Assembly: GCF_033100095.1 (NCBI RefSeq)
Contig: NZ_CP136921.1
Location: 1,644,501 to 1,708,500, forward strand
Length of the DNA: 64,000 bases
DNA from: Diaphorobacter limosus
GTDB lineage: Bacteria; Pseudomonadota; Gammaproteobacteria; Burkholderiales; Burkholderiaceae_C
Reading direction: 5' to 3'
Shown here: positions 25,288 through 33,983 of the stretch, piece after piece
Layout: every line of letters starts with the position of its first letter
Numbering within the stretch: position 1 is the first letter of the stretch
The notes under the pieces: generated by a model
The model's database searches: none
Seen by the model: the letters and a program-made list of their open reading frames with translations, nothing else
Told to the model about the DNA's origin: nothing
Made by a program: the position numbers and the translations under genes

Positions 25288-26154
25288 GTGTCTCATTTGC
25301 TCAACGCCGACCTGCATTGCCATTCCGTCGTCTCCGACGGCACGCTCACGCCCGAGGCACTGGCCGCGCGCGCCCATGGCAACGGCGTGCAGCTGTGGGC
25401 GCTGACCGATCACGACGAGATCCGCGGCCAGCACCGTGCCGCGGCGGCGGCCCAGGCACTGGGCATGGACTACCTCACGGGCGTGGAGATCTCGGTCACC
25501 TTTGTCGATACCACGGTACATATCGTGGGCCTGGGGTTCGACGCCGATGACGCGCAACTGGCGCGCGGCCTGGCCGCCACGCGCGATGGGCGCGGCGAGC
25601 GCGCGCAGGAAATCGGCGCGCAGCTGGCCCGCGTGGGCATACGGGGCGCCTACGAGGGTGCGCTGTGCTATGTGGACAACCCGGAGCTGATCTCGCGCAC
25701 CCACTTTGCCCGCTACCTGGTGGATACCGGTCACTGCCGCGATGCGGGCGAGGTGTTCCGCAAATACCTGACCGAGGGCAAGCCCGGCTTCGTGCCGCAC
25801 CGCTGGGCGCGGCTGGGCGATGCCGTGCGCTGGATACGCGAGGCCGGCGGCATGGCGGTGATCGCCCACCCGGCGCGCTACCGACTGACGGCGAACGAGG
25901 AATATGCGCTGTTCTCCGAGTTCCAGCAGCATGGCGGCCAGGGCGTGGAGGTGGTCACCGGCAGCCACACGGCGGCCGAATACGCCACCTACGCCGCGAT
26001 GGCGCAAGAGTTCGGCCTGGCCGCATCGCGCGGCAGCGACTTTCACAGCCCCGGCGAATCGCACACCGACCTGGGCGCCCTGCCCGGCCTGCCCGGCCAG
26101 CTGACGCCCGTGTGGCAGCTGCTGCATGAACGCATACTGCGCGCCGCCCGATAA
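25288..26154 (+). CDS. PHP-domain phosphoesterase (RNase AM / nucleoside bisphosphate phosphatase type)
   Basis: A 288-residue PHP protein with metal-binding motifs DLHCHSVVSDG, LTDHDE, VEISV and GSDFHSPGE. It belongs to the YciV/RNase AM group, whose members are 5'-3' exoribonucleases and/or 3',5'-nucleoside bisphosphate phosphatases. The start is GTG at 25288. It is followed closely by a YciO-like gene; the yciV-yciO neighbourhood is also seen in enterobacteria. Confidence 0.88.
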   Translation: MSHLLNADLHCHSVVSDGTLTPEALAARAHGNGVQLWALTDHDEIRGQHRAAAAAQALGMDYLTGVEISVTFVDTTVHIVGLGFDADDAQLARGLAATRDGRGERAQEIGAQLARVGIRGAYEGALCYVDNPELISRTHFARYLVDTGHCRDAGEVFRKYLTEGKPGFVPHRWARLGDAVRWIREAGGMAVIAHPARYRLTANEEYALFSEFQQHGGQGVEVVTGSHTAAEYATYAAMAQEFGLAASRGSDFHSPGESHTDLGALPGLPGQLTPVWQLLHERILRAAR

Positions 26155-26164
26155 ACATCTCACC

Positions 26165-26800
26165 ATGGCCCAATATTTCGAAATCCATGCCGACAACCCG
26201 CAGCCGCGCCTGCTCAAGCAGGCCGCCGCGCTGCTGTCCGGCGGCGCCATTCTGGCCGTGCCCACCGATTCCAGCTACGCCCTGGTCTGCCGCCTGGACG
26301 ACAAGGACGCCGTGGACCGCATACGCCGCCTGCGCCAGATCAACGACAAGCACCATCTGACGCTCTTGTGCCGCGACCTGTCGGAGCTGGCCAGCTACGC
26401 CCATGTGGACAACCGGCAGTACCGACTGCTGAAGCTGGCCACGCCTGGCGCCTATACCTTCATCCTGGACGCCACCAAGGAGGTGCCGCGGCGCGTCAGC
26501 CACCCACAGCGCAAGACCATTGGCCTGCGCGTGCCCGACCGCAAGGGCCTGCAGATGCTGCTGGAGCTGCACGGAGCGCCGCTCCTGGCCACCACGCTGA
26601 TACCACCTGACGAGACCGAGCCGCTGAACGACCCGCAGGAAATACGCGAGCGCTTCGAAAAGCAGCTGGACGCCATCATCGACGCCGGCGCCTGCCCCCT
26701 GGAGCCGACCACGGTGCTGGATCTGACGCCGATGAACACCGGCGGCGACCCCGTCGTGGTGCGCGAGGGGCGCGGCAGCCTGCAGGCGCTGGGGCTGTGA
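26165..26800 (+). CDS. YciO-like L-threonylcarbamoyladenylate synthase-family protein
   Basis: A 211-residue YrdC/Sua5-fold protein with the conserved GGAILAVPTDSSYALVCRLDD, KHHLTLLCRDLSEL and a C-terminal STVLD-like STV replacement (PTTVLDLT). The branch is YciO rather than TsaC, so the tRNA t6A role is uncertain. The start MAQYFEIHADN at 26165 is the family N terminus and lies 10 bp after the PHP gene. Confidence 0.88.
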   Translation: MAQYFEIHADNPQPRLLKQAAALLSGGAILAVPTDSSYALVCRLDDKDAVDRIRRLRQINDKHHLTLLCRDLSELASYAHVDNRQYRLLKLATPGAYTFILDATKEVPRRVSHPQRKTIGLRVPDRKGLQMLLELHGAPLLATTLIPPDETEPLNDPQEIRERFEKQLDAIIDAGACPLEPTTVLDLTPMNTGGDPVVVREGRGSLQALGL

Positions 26801-26813
26801 GCCCGTCACAGGG

Positions 26814-26874
26814 CATTTGAAGCCAAAACAGCACCTGGCGCTTATGCAGCGAGCGCGAGTTGCTATTTTTTTCA
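26814..26874. repeat. Dispersed AGCGCTT/AGCTATT repeat, copy 6
   Basis: It reads TTTGAAGCCAAAACAGC, TGGCGCTTATGC and GAGTTGCTATTTTT. It lies in the gap between the yciO-like and M50 protease genes. Confidence 0.8.
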
Positions 26875-26969
26875 TAACAAACCAAACCTCAGGCTGAACA
26901 CCGAGGCGCTCCTGCACCGGATCGCGTCGCGCGCCAGCCCTCAGCAGGCATCTGACACAATCGCCGCCC

Positions 26970-27638
26970 GTGGACCTTACCAACCTCATCCAGACCGTAC
27001 TCATCTACGCCCTGCCCGTGCTGTTCGCCATCACAGTGCATGAGGCGGCGCATGGCTACACCGCCCGGCATTTTGGCGACAACACCGCCACCATGATGGG
27101 ACGCGTCACGCTCAACCCCATCAAGCACATCGACCCGGTGGGCACGGTGCTGATGCCGCTGGTGCTGTATTTCGCCACCTCGGGCGCCTTTCTGTTTGGC
27201 TATGCCAAGCCGGTGCCGGTCAACTTCCACCACCTGCGCAACCCCAAGCGCGACATGGTCTGGGTGGCGCTGGCGGGGCCGGCGTCCAACTTTGCCCAGG
27301 CCATTGGCTGGGCACTGCTGCTGGTGCTGCTGGCGACCCTGGGCGGGCAGGAGCGCTTCTTTATCGAGATGGCCCGCGCCGGCATTGCCGTGAACCTGGT
27401 GATGTGGGCCTTCAACCTGTTTCCGCTGCCGCCGCTTGACGGCGGCCGCATCCTCGTCGGCCTGCTGCCCTGGCGCCAGGCGCAGCTGGTTGCGCGCATC
27501 GAGCCCTATGGCTTCTTCATCGTGATGGCCCTGGTCGTCGGCGGCATCGTGGGCACCCTGTGGCTGCGCCCGCTGATGTCGCTGGGCTACGCCGCCATCA
27601 ACCTGCTGCTGCTGCCGATCACCGCCTTGCTCCGTTAA
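26970..27638 (+). CDS. Site-2-protease-family (M50) intramembrane metalloprotease
   Basis: A 222-residue polytopic protein with the zinc-binding HEAAH in a membrane helix (ITVHEAAHGYTARHF) and the second metal motif FPLPPLDGG near residue 150. This is the short, PDZ-less M50B group of unknown substrate. It starts with GTG at 26970 and ends 4 bp before trpS, so it is likely co-transcribed with it. Confidence 0.9.
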   Translation: MDLTNLIQTVLIYALPVLFAITVHEAAHGYTARHFGDNTATMMGRVTLNPIKHIDPVGTVLMPLVLYFATSGAFLFGYAKPVPVNFHHLRNPKRDMVWVALAGPASNFAQAIGWALLLVLLATLGGQERFFIEMARAGIAVNLVMWAFNLFPLPPLDGGRILVGLLPWRQAQLVARIEPYGFFIVMALVVGGIVGTLWLRPLMSLGYAAINLLLLPITALLR

Positions 27639-27642
27639 TCTC

Positions 27643-28947
27643 ATGACCACCACGCGTTTTCTCACCGGCATCACGCCCTCGGGCACCCCGCACCTGGGTA
27701 ACTACGCGGGCATGATGCGCCCGGCCATCGCCGCCACGCGCACGCCCGGCGTCGAGAACTTCTACTTCCTGGCCGACTACCACGCCCTCATCAAATGCCA
27801 GGAGCCCGAGCGCATACACCGCTCGACGCTGGAGATCGCCGCCAGCTGGCTGGCCTGCGGCCTGGATCCCGAACAGGTGACCTTCTACCGCCAGTCCGAC
27901 GTGCCCGAGATTCCCGAGCTGCACTGGCTGCTGACCTGCGTTACCGGCAAGGGCCTGCTCAACCGCGCCCATGCCTACAAGGCCGTGCAGGACAAGAATG
28001 CCGAGGCCGGGCGCGAGGCCGATGACGGCGTGAGCGCCGGCCTGTTCATGTACCCGGTGCTGATGGCGGCAGACATCCTGGCGTTCAACGCCCACAAAGT
28101 GCCGGTAGGGCGCGACCAGATCCAGCACATCGAGATGGCGCGCGACATGGCGTCCAGCTTCAACCACCTGTATGGCGAGCATTTCACGCTGCCCGAGGCC
28201 GCCATCGAGGACAACGTGGCCACCCTGCTCGGCCTGGACGGGCGCAAGATGAGCAAGAGCTACGACAACACCATTGCGCTGTTCTGCCCGCCCGAGCAGC
28301 TCAAGAAGCTGATCGGCTCCATCGTCACCGACTCGCGCGCGCCGGGCGAGCCCAAGGAGACCGAGGGCTCGGCCCTGTTCCAGCTCTACCAGGCCTTTGC
28401 CACGCCCGAGGAGACCGCCGCCATGCGCCGCGCCTTTGCCGAGGGCATCGCCTGGGGCGAGGCCAAGCAGCTGCTGTTTGCGCGTATCGACCGCGAGATC
28501 GCCCCGATGCGCGCACGCTATGACGACCTGATGCTCCACCCCGAGAAGGTCGAGGCCGCCCTGCAGATCGGCGCCCAGCGCGCGCGCGCCCTGGCCCAGC
28601 CATTGTTGCAGCGCCTGCGCGCCGCCGTCGGCCTGCGCCCCTTGAGCGCCACGCGGCCCCAGGCGCAGAGCGCGCACAAGGCTGGCAAGGCGCAGCTGCC
28701 GGCCTTCAAGCAATACCGCGAGGCGGACGGCAAGTTCTACTTCAAGCTCGTCGCCAGCGACGGCCGGCTGCTGCTGCAAAGCACGGCGTTCGACGCGCCA
28801 CGCGATGCCGGCCAGGCCATCGCCCGCCTGCAGAAAGAGGCCGGCGCCCTGCAGGCGCTGGCCGCGCAACTGGCACCGGTGGCCGGCGTGGATGCCACCG
28901 AGGTGACAGCCGCCCTGCAGGCGCTGGCCGCGGCGGCCGATGCCTGA
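27643..28947 (+). CDS. trpS: Tryptophanyl-tRNA synthetase
   Basis: A 434-residue class I synthetase: the HIGH-type segment SGTPHLGNYAG near the N terminus, the tryptophan-pocket region PVGRDQIQHIEMARDMA, and GRKMSKSYDN with an intact KMSKS. A C-terminal extension of about 90 residues beyond the core (AGKAQLPAFKQYREADGKFY...) makes it longer than the E. coli enzyme, as in other Burkholderiales. Confidence 0.97.
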   Translation: MTTTRFLTGITPSGTPHLGNYAGMMRPAIAATRTPGVENFYFLADYHALIKCQEPERIHRSTLEIAASWLACGLDPEQVTFYRQSDVPEIPELHWLLTCVTGKGLLNRAHAYKAVQDKNAEAGREADDGVSAGLFMYPVLMAADILAFNAHKVPVGRDQIQHIEMARDMASSFNHLYGEHFTLPEAAIEDNVATLLGLDGRKMSKSYDNTIALFCPPEQLKKLIGSIVTDSRAPGEPKETEGSALFQLYQAFATPEETAAMRRAFAEGIAWGEAKQLLFARIDREIAPMRARYDDLMLHPEKVEAALQIGAQRARALAQPLLQRLRAAVGLRPLSATRPQAQSAHKAGKAQLPAFKQYREADGKFYFKLVASDGRLLLQSTAFDAPRDAGQAIARLQKEAGALQALAAQLAPVAGVDATEVTAALQALAAAADA

Positions 28948-28961
28948 GATGGATCGGTTAC

Positions 28962-29010
28962 TACGTTTTTTGTAGCTTATAGCGCTTGTCAGTAAAGCGC
29001 TATGAGCCAA
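28962..29010. repeat. Dispersed AGCGCTT/AGCTATT repeat, copy 7
   Basis: It reads GTAGCTTATAGCGCTTGTC and AAAGCGCTATGAGCC, with AGCGCTT/AAGCGCT arms able to pair. It lies in the gap after trpS. Confidence 0.75.
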
Positions 29011-29130
29011 TAACACCTAAAAAACCTGGACGGGCTGTATGCCCCATCCAACAGGGCAGCGTCATGCAGGCGGGGTTCTTCTGGCCTTTTCCTATACTTG
29101 CCCACTCCGCCCCCATTTCCAAGGAGTCCC

Positions 29131-29859
29131 ATGCGCATCGCGGCACTGGACGACGATCCGCTCCAGCTCGAGTTTTTCACCCACGCCCTGACGGCCATGG
29201 GCCACGCCTGCCGCACCTACACCACGGGCGCGGCGCTGCTCAAGGATTTGCGGCGCGAAACCTTCGATCTGCTGATCGTTGACTGGCAGCTGCCCGACAT
29301 CGAGGGCCCCGAGATCATCACCTGGGTGCGCCAGCAGCTGGACACCGAGTTGCCGATACTCTTCGTTACCCACCGCCAGTCCGAAAGCGACATCGTGCAG
29401 GGCCTGGGCTGTGGCGCCGACGACTTCATGGTGAAACCCGTGCGTCTGGCCGAATTCAAGGCCCGCGTGGGTGCGCTGCTGCGCCGCGCCTACCCGAACG
29501 ACGCCCAGGACGTGCTGGAGTTCGGCCGCTTCCGCTTTCTCCCGGAGGCGCGCGGCCTGGAAATGGATGGCAAGCCCGTGGAGCTGAAGGCGCGCGAATA
29601 CGAGCTGGCGCTGTTTTTGTTCCAGAACATGGGGCGGCTGCTGTCGCGCGACCATCTGCGCGAAGTCATCTGGGGCCATAGCGCCGAGGTCATCTCGCGT
29701 TCGCTGGACACGCATGTCTCGCGCCTGCGCAGCCTGCTGGATCTGCGCCCGGCCAACGGCTACATGATCACCGCCGTGTATGGCGTGGGCTACCGCTTCG
29801 AGGCCGTCAAGCCGACGGCCGAACAAACGGCTAACGGCAGCGCCAGCCAGGCACAATAG
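29131..29859 (+). CDS. OmpR/PhoB-family response regulator
   Basis: A 242-residue two-component regulator. The receiver domain has an acidic pocket LDDD, the phosphorylatable Asp in LLIVDWQLPD, a Thr/Ser in LFVTHR and Lys in DFMVKP. A winged-helix DNA-binding domain follows (ELKAREYELALFLFQN, THVSRLRSLLDL, YGVGYRFE). ATG at 29131 with AAGGAG. It lies upstream of a LysM-FecR protein and a CHASE2 histidine kinase on the same strand, its probable partners. Confidence 0.93.
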   Translation: MRIAALDDDPLQLEFFTHALTAMGHACRTYTTGAALLKDLRRETFDLLIVDWQLPDIEGPEIITWVRQQLDTELPILFVTHRQSESDIVQGLGCGADDFMVKPVRLAEFKARVGALLRRAYPNDAQDVLEFGRFRFLPEARGLEMDGKPVELKAREYELALFLFQNMGRLLSRDHLREVIWGHSAEVISRSLDTHVSRLRSLLDLRPANGYMITAVYGVGYRFEAVKPTAEQTANGSASQAQ

Positions 29860-29929
29860 GCACGGCCAACAAGCCATGCGGCCTGGCCCTGGACGGAGCC
29901 GGCACGCCTGGATCACGAGGGAGAAGCCG

Positions 29930-31621
29930 ATGCAAGCCACACCCATGCCACACCGCTACGCACGCCAGACACTACCTCTGGCCCTGGCCCTCTGCGCCGC
30001 ACTGGCGCATGGCGGCGCGCTGGCCCAGCCACTGGACATAGAGCACCAGGTGCAACGCGGCGACACGCTGGAGGCACTTTCGACGCACTACCTCGGCACG
30101 CCGCGCCTGTGGCCGCAGCTGCAAAGGCACAACCAGGTCGCCAACCCGCGCCACCTGCAGCCGGGTTCGGTGCTGCACATCCCCATGCAGCTGCTGCCAC
30201 TGGGCTCGGCCGAGGTGACCTTCGTGCAGGGCGAGGCCACGGTCACTGCGCCCACCAACGCCAGCGCCACCACCCTGCAAGCCGGCCAGCCACTGCCGGA
30301 GGGCGCGCGGGTGCAGGTCGCGCCCAACTCCTTCGTCACCGTGCGCCTGGCCGACGGCACGCTGATCCGCGTGCATGCCGACTCCGACCTGCGGCTGCAG
30401 CAGCTGCGCCGGCGCGGCCGCGCGGGCGATGCGCAGTCGGTGCTGGAGCTGCGCCGCGGCAGCGTGGAAACCTCCGTGCCCGCCAACAGCGGCGGCGCAC
30501 GCCGCTTTGAAATCCGCACACCCAAGGCATCCACCAGCGTGCGCGGCACGCGCTTTTCGGTGGCCCTGACGGGCGATGAGCGCGCCCTGACGGCTGTCAC
30601 CGAAGGCACGGTGGCCGTGCAGCCCCATGCCACGCGCCAGGGCGCATCGATACCGGCCGGCCAGGGCGTGGTCGTGGCGGCCGACGGCGAGCTGGGGGCA
30701 CCGCAGCCCCTGCTGCCCGCGCCCGACCTGAGCGCGCTGCCCGCGGCAGTGCATGACGCAGACTTCCTCAGCCTGGCCCTGCCACCAGTGGCCGCTGCCG
30801 TGGCCTACCAGGTGCGGGTGGCGCGCGACGCCGACTTCACCACCGTGGTGCGCGATGGTGCCTTCTCCGGCCCCCAGGCGCGCATGCGCGCCGTGGACGA
30901 CGGTAGCTACCACCTGGCCGTGCGCGCCGTGGACAGCACCGGCCTGCCCGGCCTGGTGGCACAGCGCACCATCACCGTCAAGGCCCACCCCGTTCCGCCG
31001 CTGTACCAGGCGCCACCCCAGGGAGCGACCATCTCGCGTACCCAGGGTGAGCTGCTGTGTACGCCGGTACTGGGCGCTGTGCGCTACCGCATCCAGGTGG
31101 CTACCGATGCCGCCTTTACCGCCCCGGCGCTGGACGAAACCCGCGACCAGCAGTGCGGAGCGCAAGTGCAGGCGCTGGCCCCCGGCAACTACTTCTGGCG
31201 TGCGGCCAGCGTGCGCGAGCTGCCCGGCGGCGGCGGCGACCAGGGCCCCTACGCACCCGCCCAGCCATTCAGCGTGGCGAACAACCCGAACGCCCCGGAC
31301 GCCGCCGCCCTGCAGGTTGGCAATGAAGGCCCGGCCCTGCAGCTACGCTGGCCCGGAGGCAGCGGCCAGAGCTACCGCCTGCAGCTGGCCAGCAGCCAGG
31401 ACTTTGCCGCGCTGCTGATGGACGAACGCCTCGGCACAGCTGCCTGGACAGCCGCCGGTCTGGCACCCGGCGAGTACTTTGTGCGCATACAGACACGCGA
31501 CCCTTCCGGGCTGGAGAGCGAGTTCTCCACGCCGCGCCTGATCCATGTCCGGGCGGCGGTGCAATCGAGCGGCGGTCTGCCGGTGACATCGTCCGACGGC
31601 CGCCCATTGGCACGGCCCTGA
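29930..31621 (+). CDS. Secreted LysM-FecR domain protein
   Basis: A 563-residue exported protein. A signal peptide (ALALCAALAHGGALAQP) is followed by a LysM domain (VQRGDTLEALSTHYLG, about residues 35-85), a FecR-type beta domain (FVTVRLADGTLIRVHADSDL and TSVRGTRFSVAL) and two or three fibronectin-like segments with repeated YQVRVARD / YRIQVATD / YRLQLASS strands. ATG at 29930 with GAGGGAG. Proteins of this architecture sit beside CHASE2 kinases, which supports a periplasmic or cell-wall sensing function. The ligand is unknown. Confidence 0.88.
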   Translation: MQATPMPHRYARQTLPLALALCAALAHGGALAQPLDIEHQVQRGDTLEALSTHYLGTPRLWPQLQRHNQVANPRHLQPGSVLHIPMQLLPLGSAEVTFVQGEATVTAPTNASATTLQAGQPLPEGARVQVAPNSFVTVRLADGTLIRVHADSDLRLQQLRRRGRAGDAQSVLELRRGSVETSVPANSGGARRFEIRTPKASTSVRGTRFSVALTGDERALTAVTEGTVAVQPHATRQGASIPAGQGVVVAADGELGAPQPLLPAPDLSALPAAVHDADFLSLALPPVAAAVAYQVRVARDADFTTVVRDGAFSGPQARMRAVDDGSYHLAVRAVDSTGLPGLVAQRTITVKAHPVPPLYQAPPQGATISRTQGELLCTPVLGAVRYRIQVATDAAFTAPALDETRDQQCGAQVQALAPGNYFWRAASVRELPGGGGDQGPYAPAQPFSVANNPNAPDAAALQVGNEGPALQLRWPGGSGQSYRLQLASSQDFAALLMDERLGTAAWTAAGLAPGEYFVRIQTRDPSGLESEFSTPRLIHVRAAVQSSGGLPVTSSDGRPLARP

Positions 31622-31661
31622 AACCCGCCCCAGCGCACCAGGCCTGGGGCCGCCGCGTGAT

Positions 31662-33971
31662 ATGACGCTATCTGCACAGGCGGGTTACCACCGCAACCTG
31701 CGCCGCGAATGGCTGGTGCTGTCGCTGCTGATGCTGGGCCTGGTGGCATGGCTATGCCTTGCCGGCGGCCTGCGGCGCATGGACTACCTGGTACAGGACG
31801 CAGGCACGCGCCTGTATGCGCATGCGGCACACCCGGACATCGTCATCGTGGCCGTCGATGACCGCAGCATAGCCTCGATAGGCCGCTGGCCCTGGCGCCG
31901 CGCGCTGCATGCCCAGCTCGTGGACCAGATCACGGCACAGTCACCACGCGCACTGGGGCTGGACATTCTGTTTGGCGAAGAAGACGCCGACTACCCCGGT
32001 GACGACCTGCTGCTGGCCCGGGCCCTGGAGCGCAACGCCCACGCCGTGCTGCCCGTGGCGCGCCGCGGTGACGGGCCGCGCAGCAGCGCCGACGCACCCA
32101 TGCCGCTGCTGCGCCAGGCGGCCGCCCAGCTCGGCCATGTGCAGGTGCAGCTGGACGAAGACGGCGTGGCGCGCAGCCTGTTTGAACACGAAGGGCCAGC
32201 GTCCGCGCCCTGGCCGCATTTCAGCACCGCGATGCTGTGCGCCGAAGGGCTGGCATTGGCGTCATGCCGGGGCAACGCCGCGCCGGTGAATGCTCCCTGG
32301 ACAAGCCAGGATCTTCAGATCCTGCGCTTTGCGCAAGGACAACCGGCATTCACCACCTATTCCTACATTGATGTATTGACCGGGCAGCTGCCAGCCGGCG
32401 CCCTGCGGGACAAATACGTCATCGTGGGTGCCACCGCCACCGGCCTGGGCGACATGTTCGCCGCCCCCATGGTGAGCCAGGCCGAACGCATTCCCGGGGT
32501 GGAAGTGATCGCCCACGCGCTGAATGCAGACCTCATGCGCTGGCATGTCCAACGCGCGCCCGAGGCCTGGAACCTGGCCTTCAACCTCACGCCTGTTGCC
32601 CTGACGCTACTGGCCATCGTGCTGCTGGGGCCACTGGCCGGCCTGATCGCCAGTGCCACCCTGTTTCTCGCCACCCTGGTGGCAGCGGCTGGCGCGCCGA
32701 CCCTATCGGGCTGGCAATTTGCCGCCGCACCGGCCCTGGCCGGCATTGCCGCCGTGTACCCGCTGTGGAGCTGGCGCCGGCTCAGCGCCGCCGCCCATTT
32801 CCTGCAGCTGGAGATCCAGGCGCTGCGCGGCGCGGGGCTTTCCCCCCTACCCGACGAGGCAATGCCCCTGGTGCTGCGCGGCGACCTGCTGGAGCAGCGC
32901 ATACACGCCGTGGAAGACGCCACAAGGCGGTTGCGCAAGCTGCATCACTTCATCAGCGACAGCCTGCAGCACCTGCCATCGCCCACCTTTGTCTGCGACG
33001 CAAGGGGCCGCGTGACCCTGGCCAACGAAGCCGCACTGCTCTACCTGCCATCCGGCCAGGCAGCACAGGGGCAGGCCATCGCCCAGCTGCTGGTCGAGCT
33101 GGTCCATCCCCATTCAGGCAGGCCCCTGCTGCCGCAGGACGCCAGCCGAATGGTCGAGTTGCCAGCACAACAGGAAGGCCGAGACGCGCAGGGGCGCCAC
33201 ATGCTCATGCTGTGCAAACCTTTTGCGCTGGAGGGCAGCACCATCTGGCTCATCACCCTGGTGGATCTGACCGACATGCGCCGCGCCCAGCAGCAACGCG
33301 ACCAGGCGCTGCACTTCATCTCGCACGACATCCGCGCGCCCGGCGCGTCCATACTCACGCTGCTGGAGATGCGGCGTGAATTCCCCGAGCAGTTGTCGCA
33401 GCAGGATCTGCTGGCGCGCATCGAGCGCCATGCGCGCTCGTCGCTGGCCATGGCCCAGGGCTTCGTGCAACTGGCCAGCGCCCAGGCCTACGAATACCAC
33501 AGCACCCCCTTCGACCTGGCCGCCGCGCTCGAGGAAACCGTGGACGACGCCTGGGCCAGCGCGCAGGATCAGCAGGTGCAGATGCGTATCACCCACCTGC
33601 CCCAAGCCGCCCCTGTCCATGGCGACCGCGCCTTGATTTGCCGCGCCATCACCAACATCGTGGGCAACGCCATCAAATTCAGCCCGCCGGGCAGCACCGT
33701 GCAATGCGCCCTGACCCTGGAGTCGCCGTATTGGGTGATCAGCGTACGCGACCAAGGCCCGGGCATCGCGCCGGAGCAACAAAGCCATCTGTTCCAGCCC
33801 TTCAAGCGCCTGCACGAAGGCAGCCATCCAGGCATCGCCGGCGTGGGCCTGGGCCTGGCACTGGTACAGACCGTGCTGCAACGCCATGGCGGGCTGGTGC
33901 AGGTGCGCAGCAGCAGCGGCGCCGGTGCCGAATTTCGGTTGCTGTTGCCGCAGGAAACGGCTGAACAATAA
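31662..33971 (+). CDS. CHASE2-domain sensor histidine kinase
   Basis: A 769-residue membrane kinase: an N-terminal TM helix (LLMLGLVAWLCLAGGL), a CHASE2 extracytoplasmic domain (IVIVAVDDRSIASIGRWPWR, GLDILFGEED, YVIVGATATGLGD), three TM helices (about residues 305-365), a PAS-like region, HisKA with the phospho-acceptor His in HFISHDIRAP, and HATPase_c (NIVGNAIKFSPPG, DQGPGIAPEQ, GVGLGLALVQ). It is probably the cognate kinase of the OmpR-type regulator at 29131. It is convergent with the exopolysaccharide sugar transferase gene, 12 bp apart. Confidence 0.93.
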   Translation: MTLSAQAGYHRNLRREWLVLSLLMLGLVAWLCLAGGLRRMDYLVQDAGTRLYAHAAHPDIVIVAVDDRSIASIGRWPWRRALHAQLVDQITAQSPRALGLDILFGEEDADYPGDDLLLARALERNAHAVLPVARRGDGPRSSADAPMPLLRQAAAQLGHVQVQLDEDGVARSLFEHEGPASAPWPHFSTAMLCAEGLALASCRGNAAPVNAPWTSQDLQILRFAQGQPAFTTYSYIDVLTGQLPAGALRDKYVIVGATATGLGDMFAAPMVSQAERIPGVEVIAHALNADLMRWHVQRAPEAWNLAFNLTPVALTLLAIVLLGPLAGLIASATLFLATLVAAAGAPTLSGWQFAAAPALAGIAAVYPLWSWRRLSAAAHFLQLEIQALRGAGLSPLPDEAMPLVLRGDLLEQRIHAVEDATRRLRKLHHFISDSLQHLPSPTFVCDARGRVTLANEAALLYLPSGQAAQGQAIAQLLVELVHPHSGRPLLPQDASRMVELPAQQEGRDAQGRHMLMLCKPFALEGSTIWLITLVDLTDMRRAQQQRDQALHFISHDIRAPGASILTLLEMRREFPEQLSQQDLLARIERHARSSLAMAQGFVQLASAQAYEYHSTPFDLAAALEETVDDAWASAQDQQVQMRITHLPQAAPVHGDRALICRAITNIVGNAIKFSPPGSTVQCALTLESPYWVISVRDQGPGIAPEQQSHLFQPFKRLHEGSHPGIAGVGLGLALVQTVLQRHGGLVQVRSSSGAGAEFRLLLPQETAEQ

Positions 33972-33983
33972 GCCAGCGCTTGC

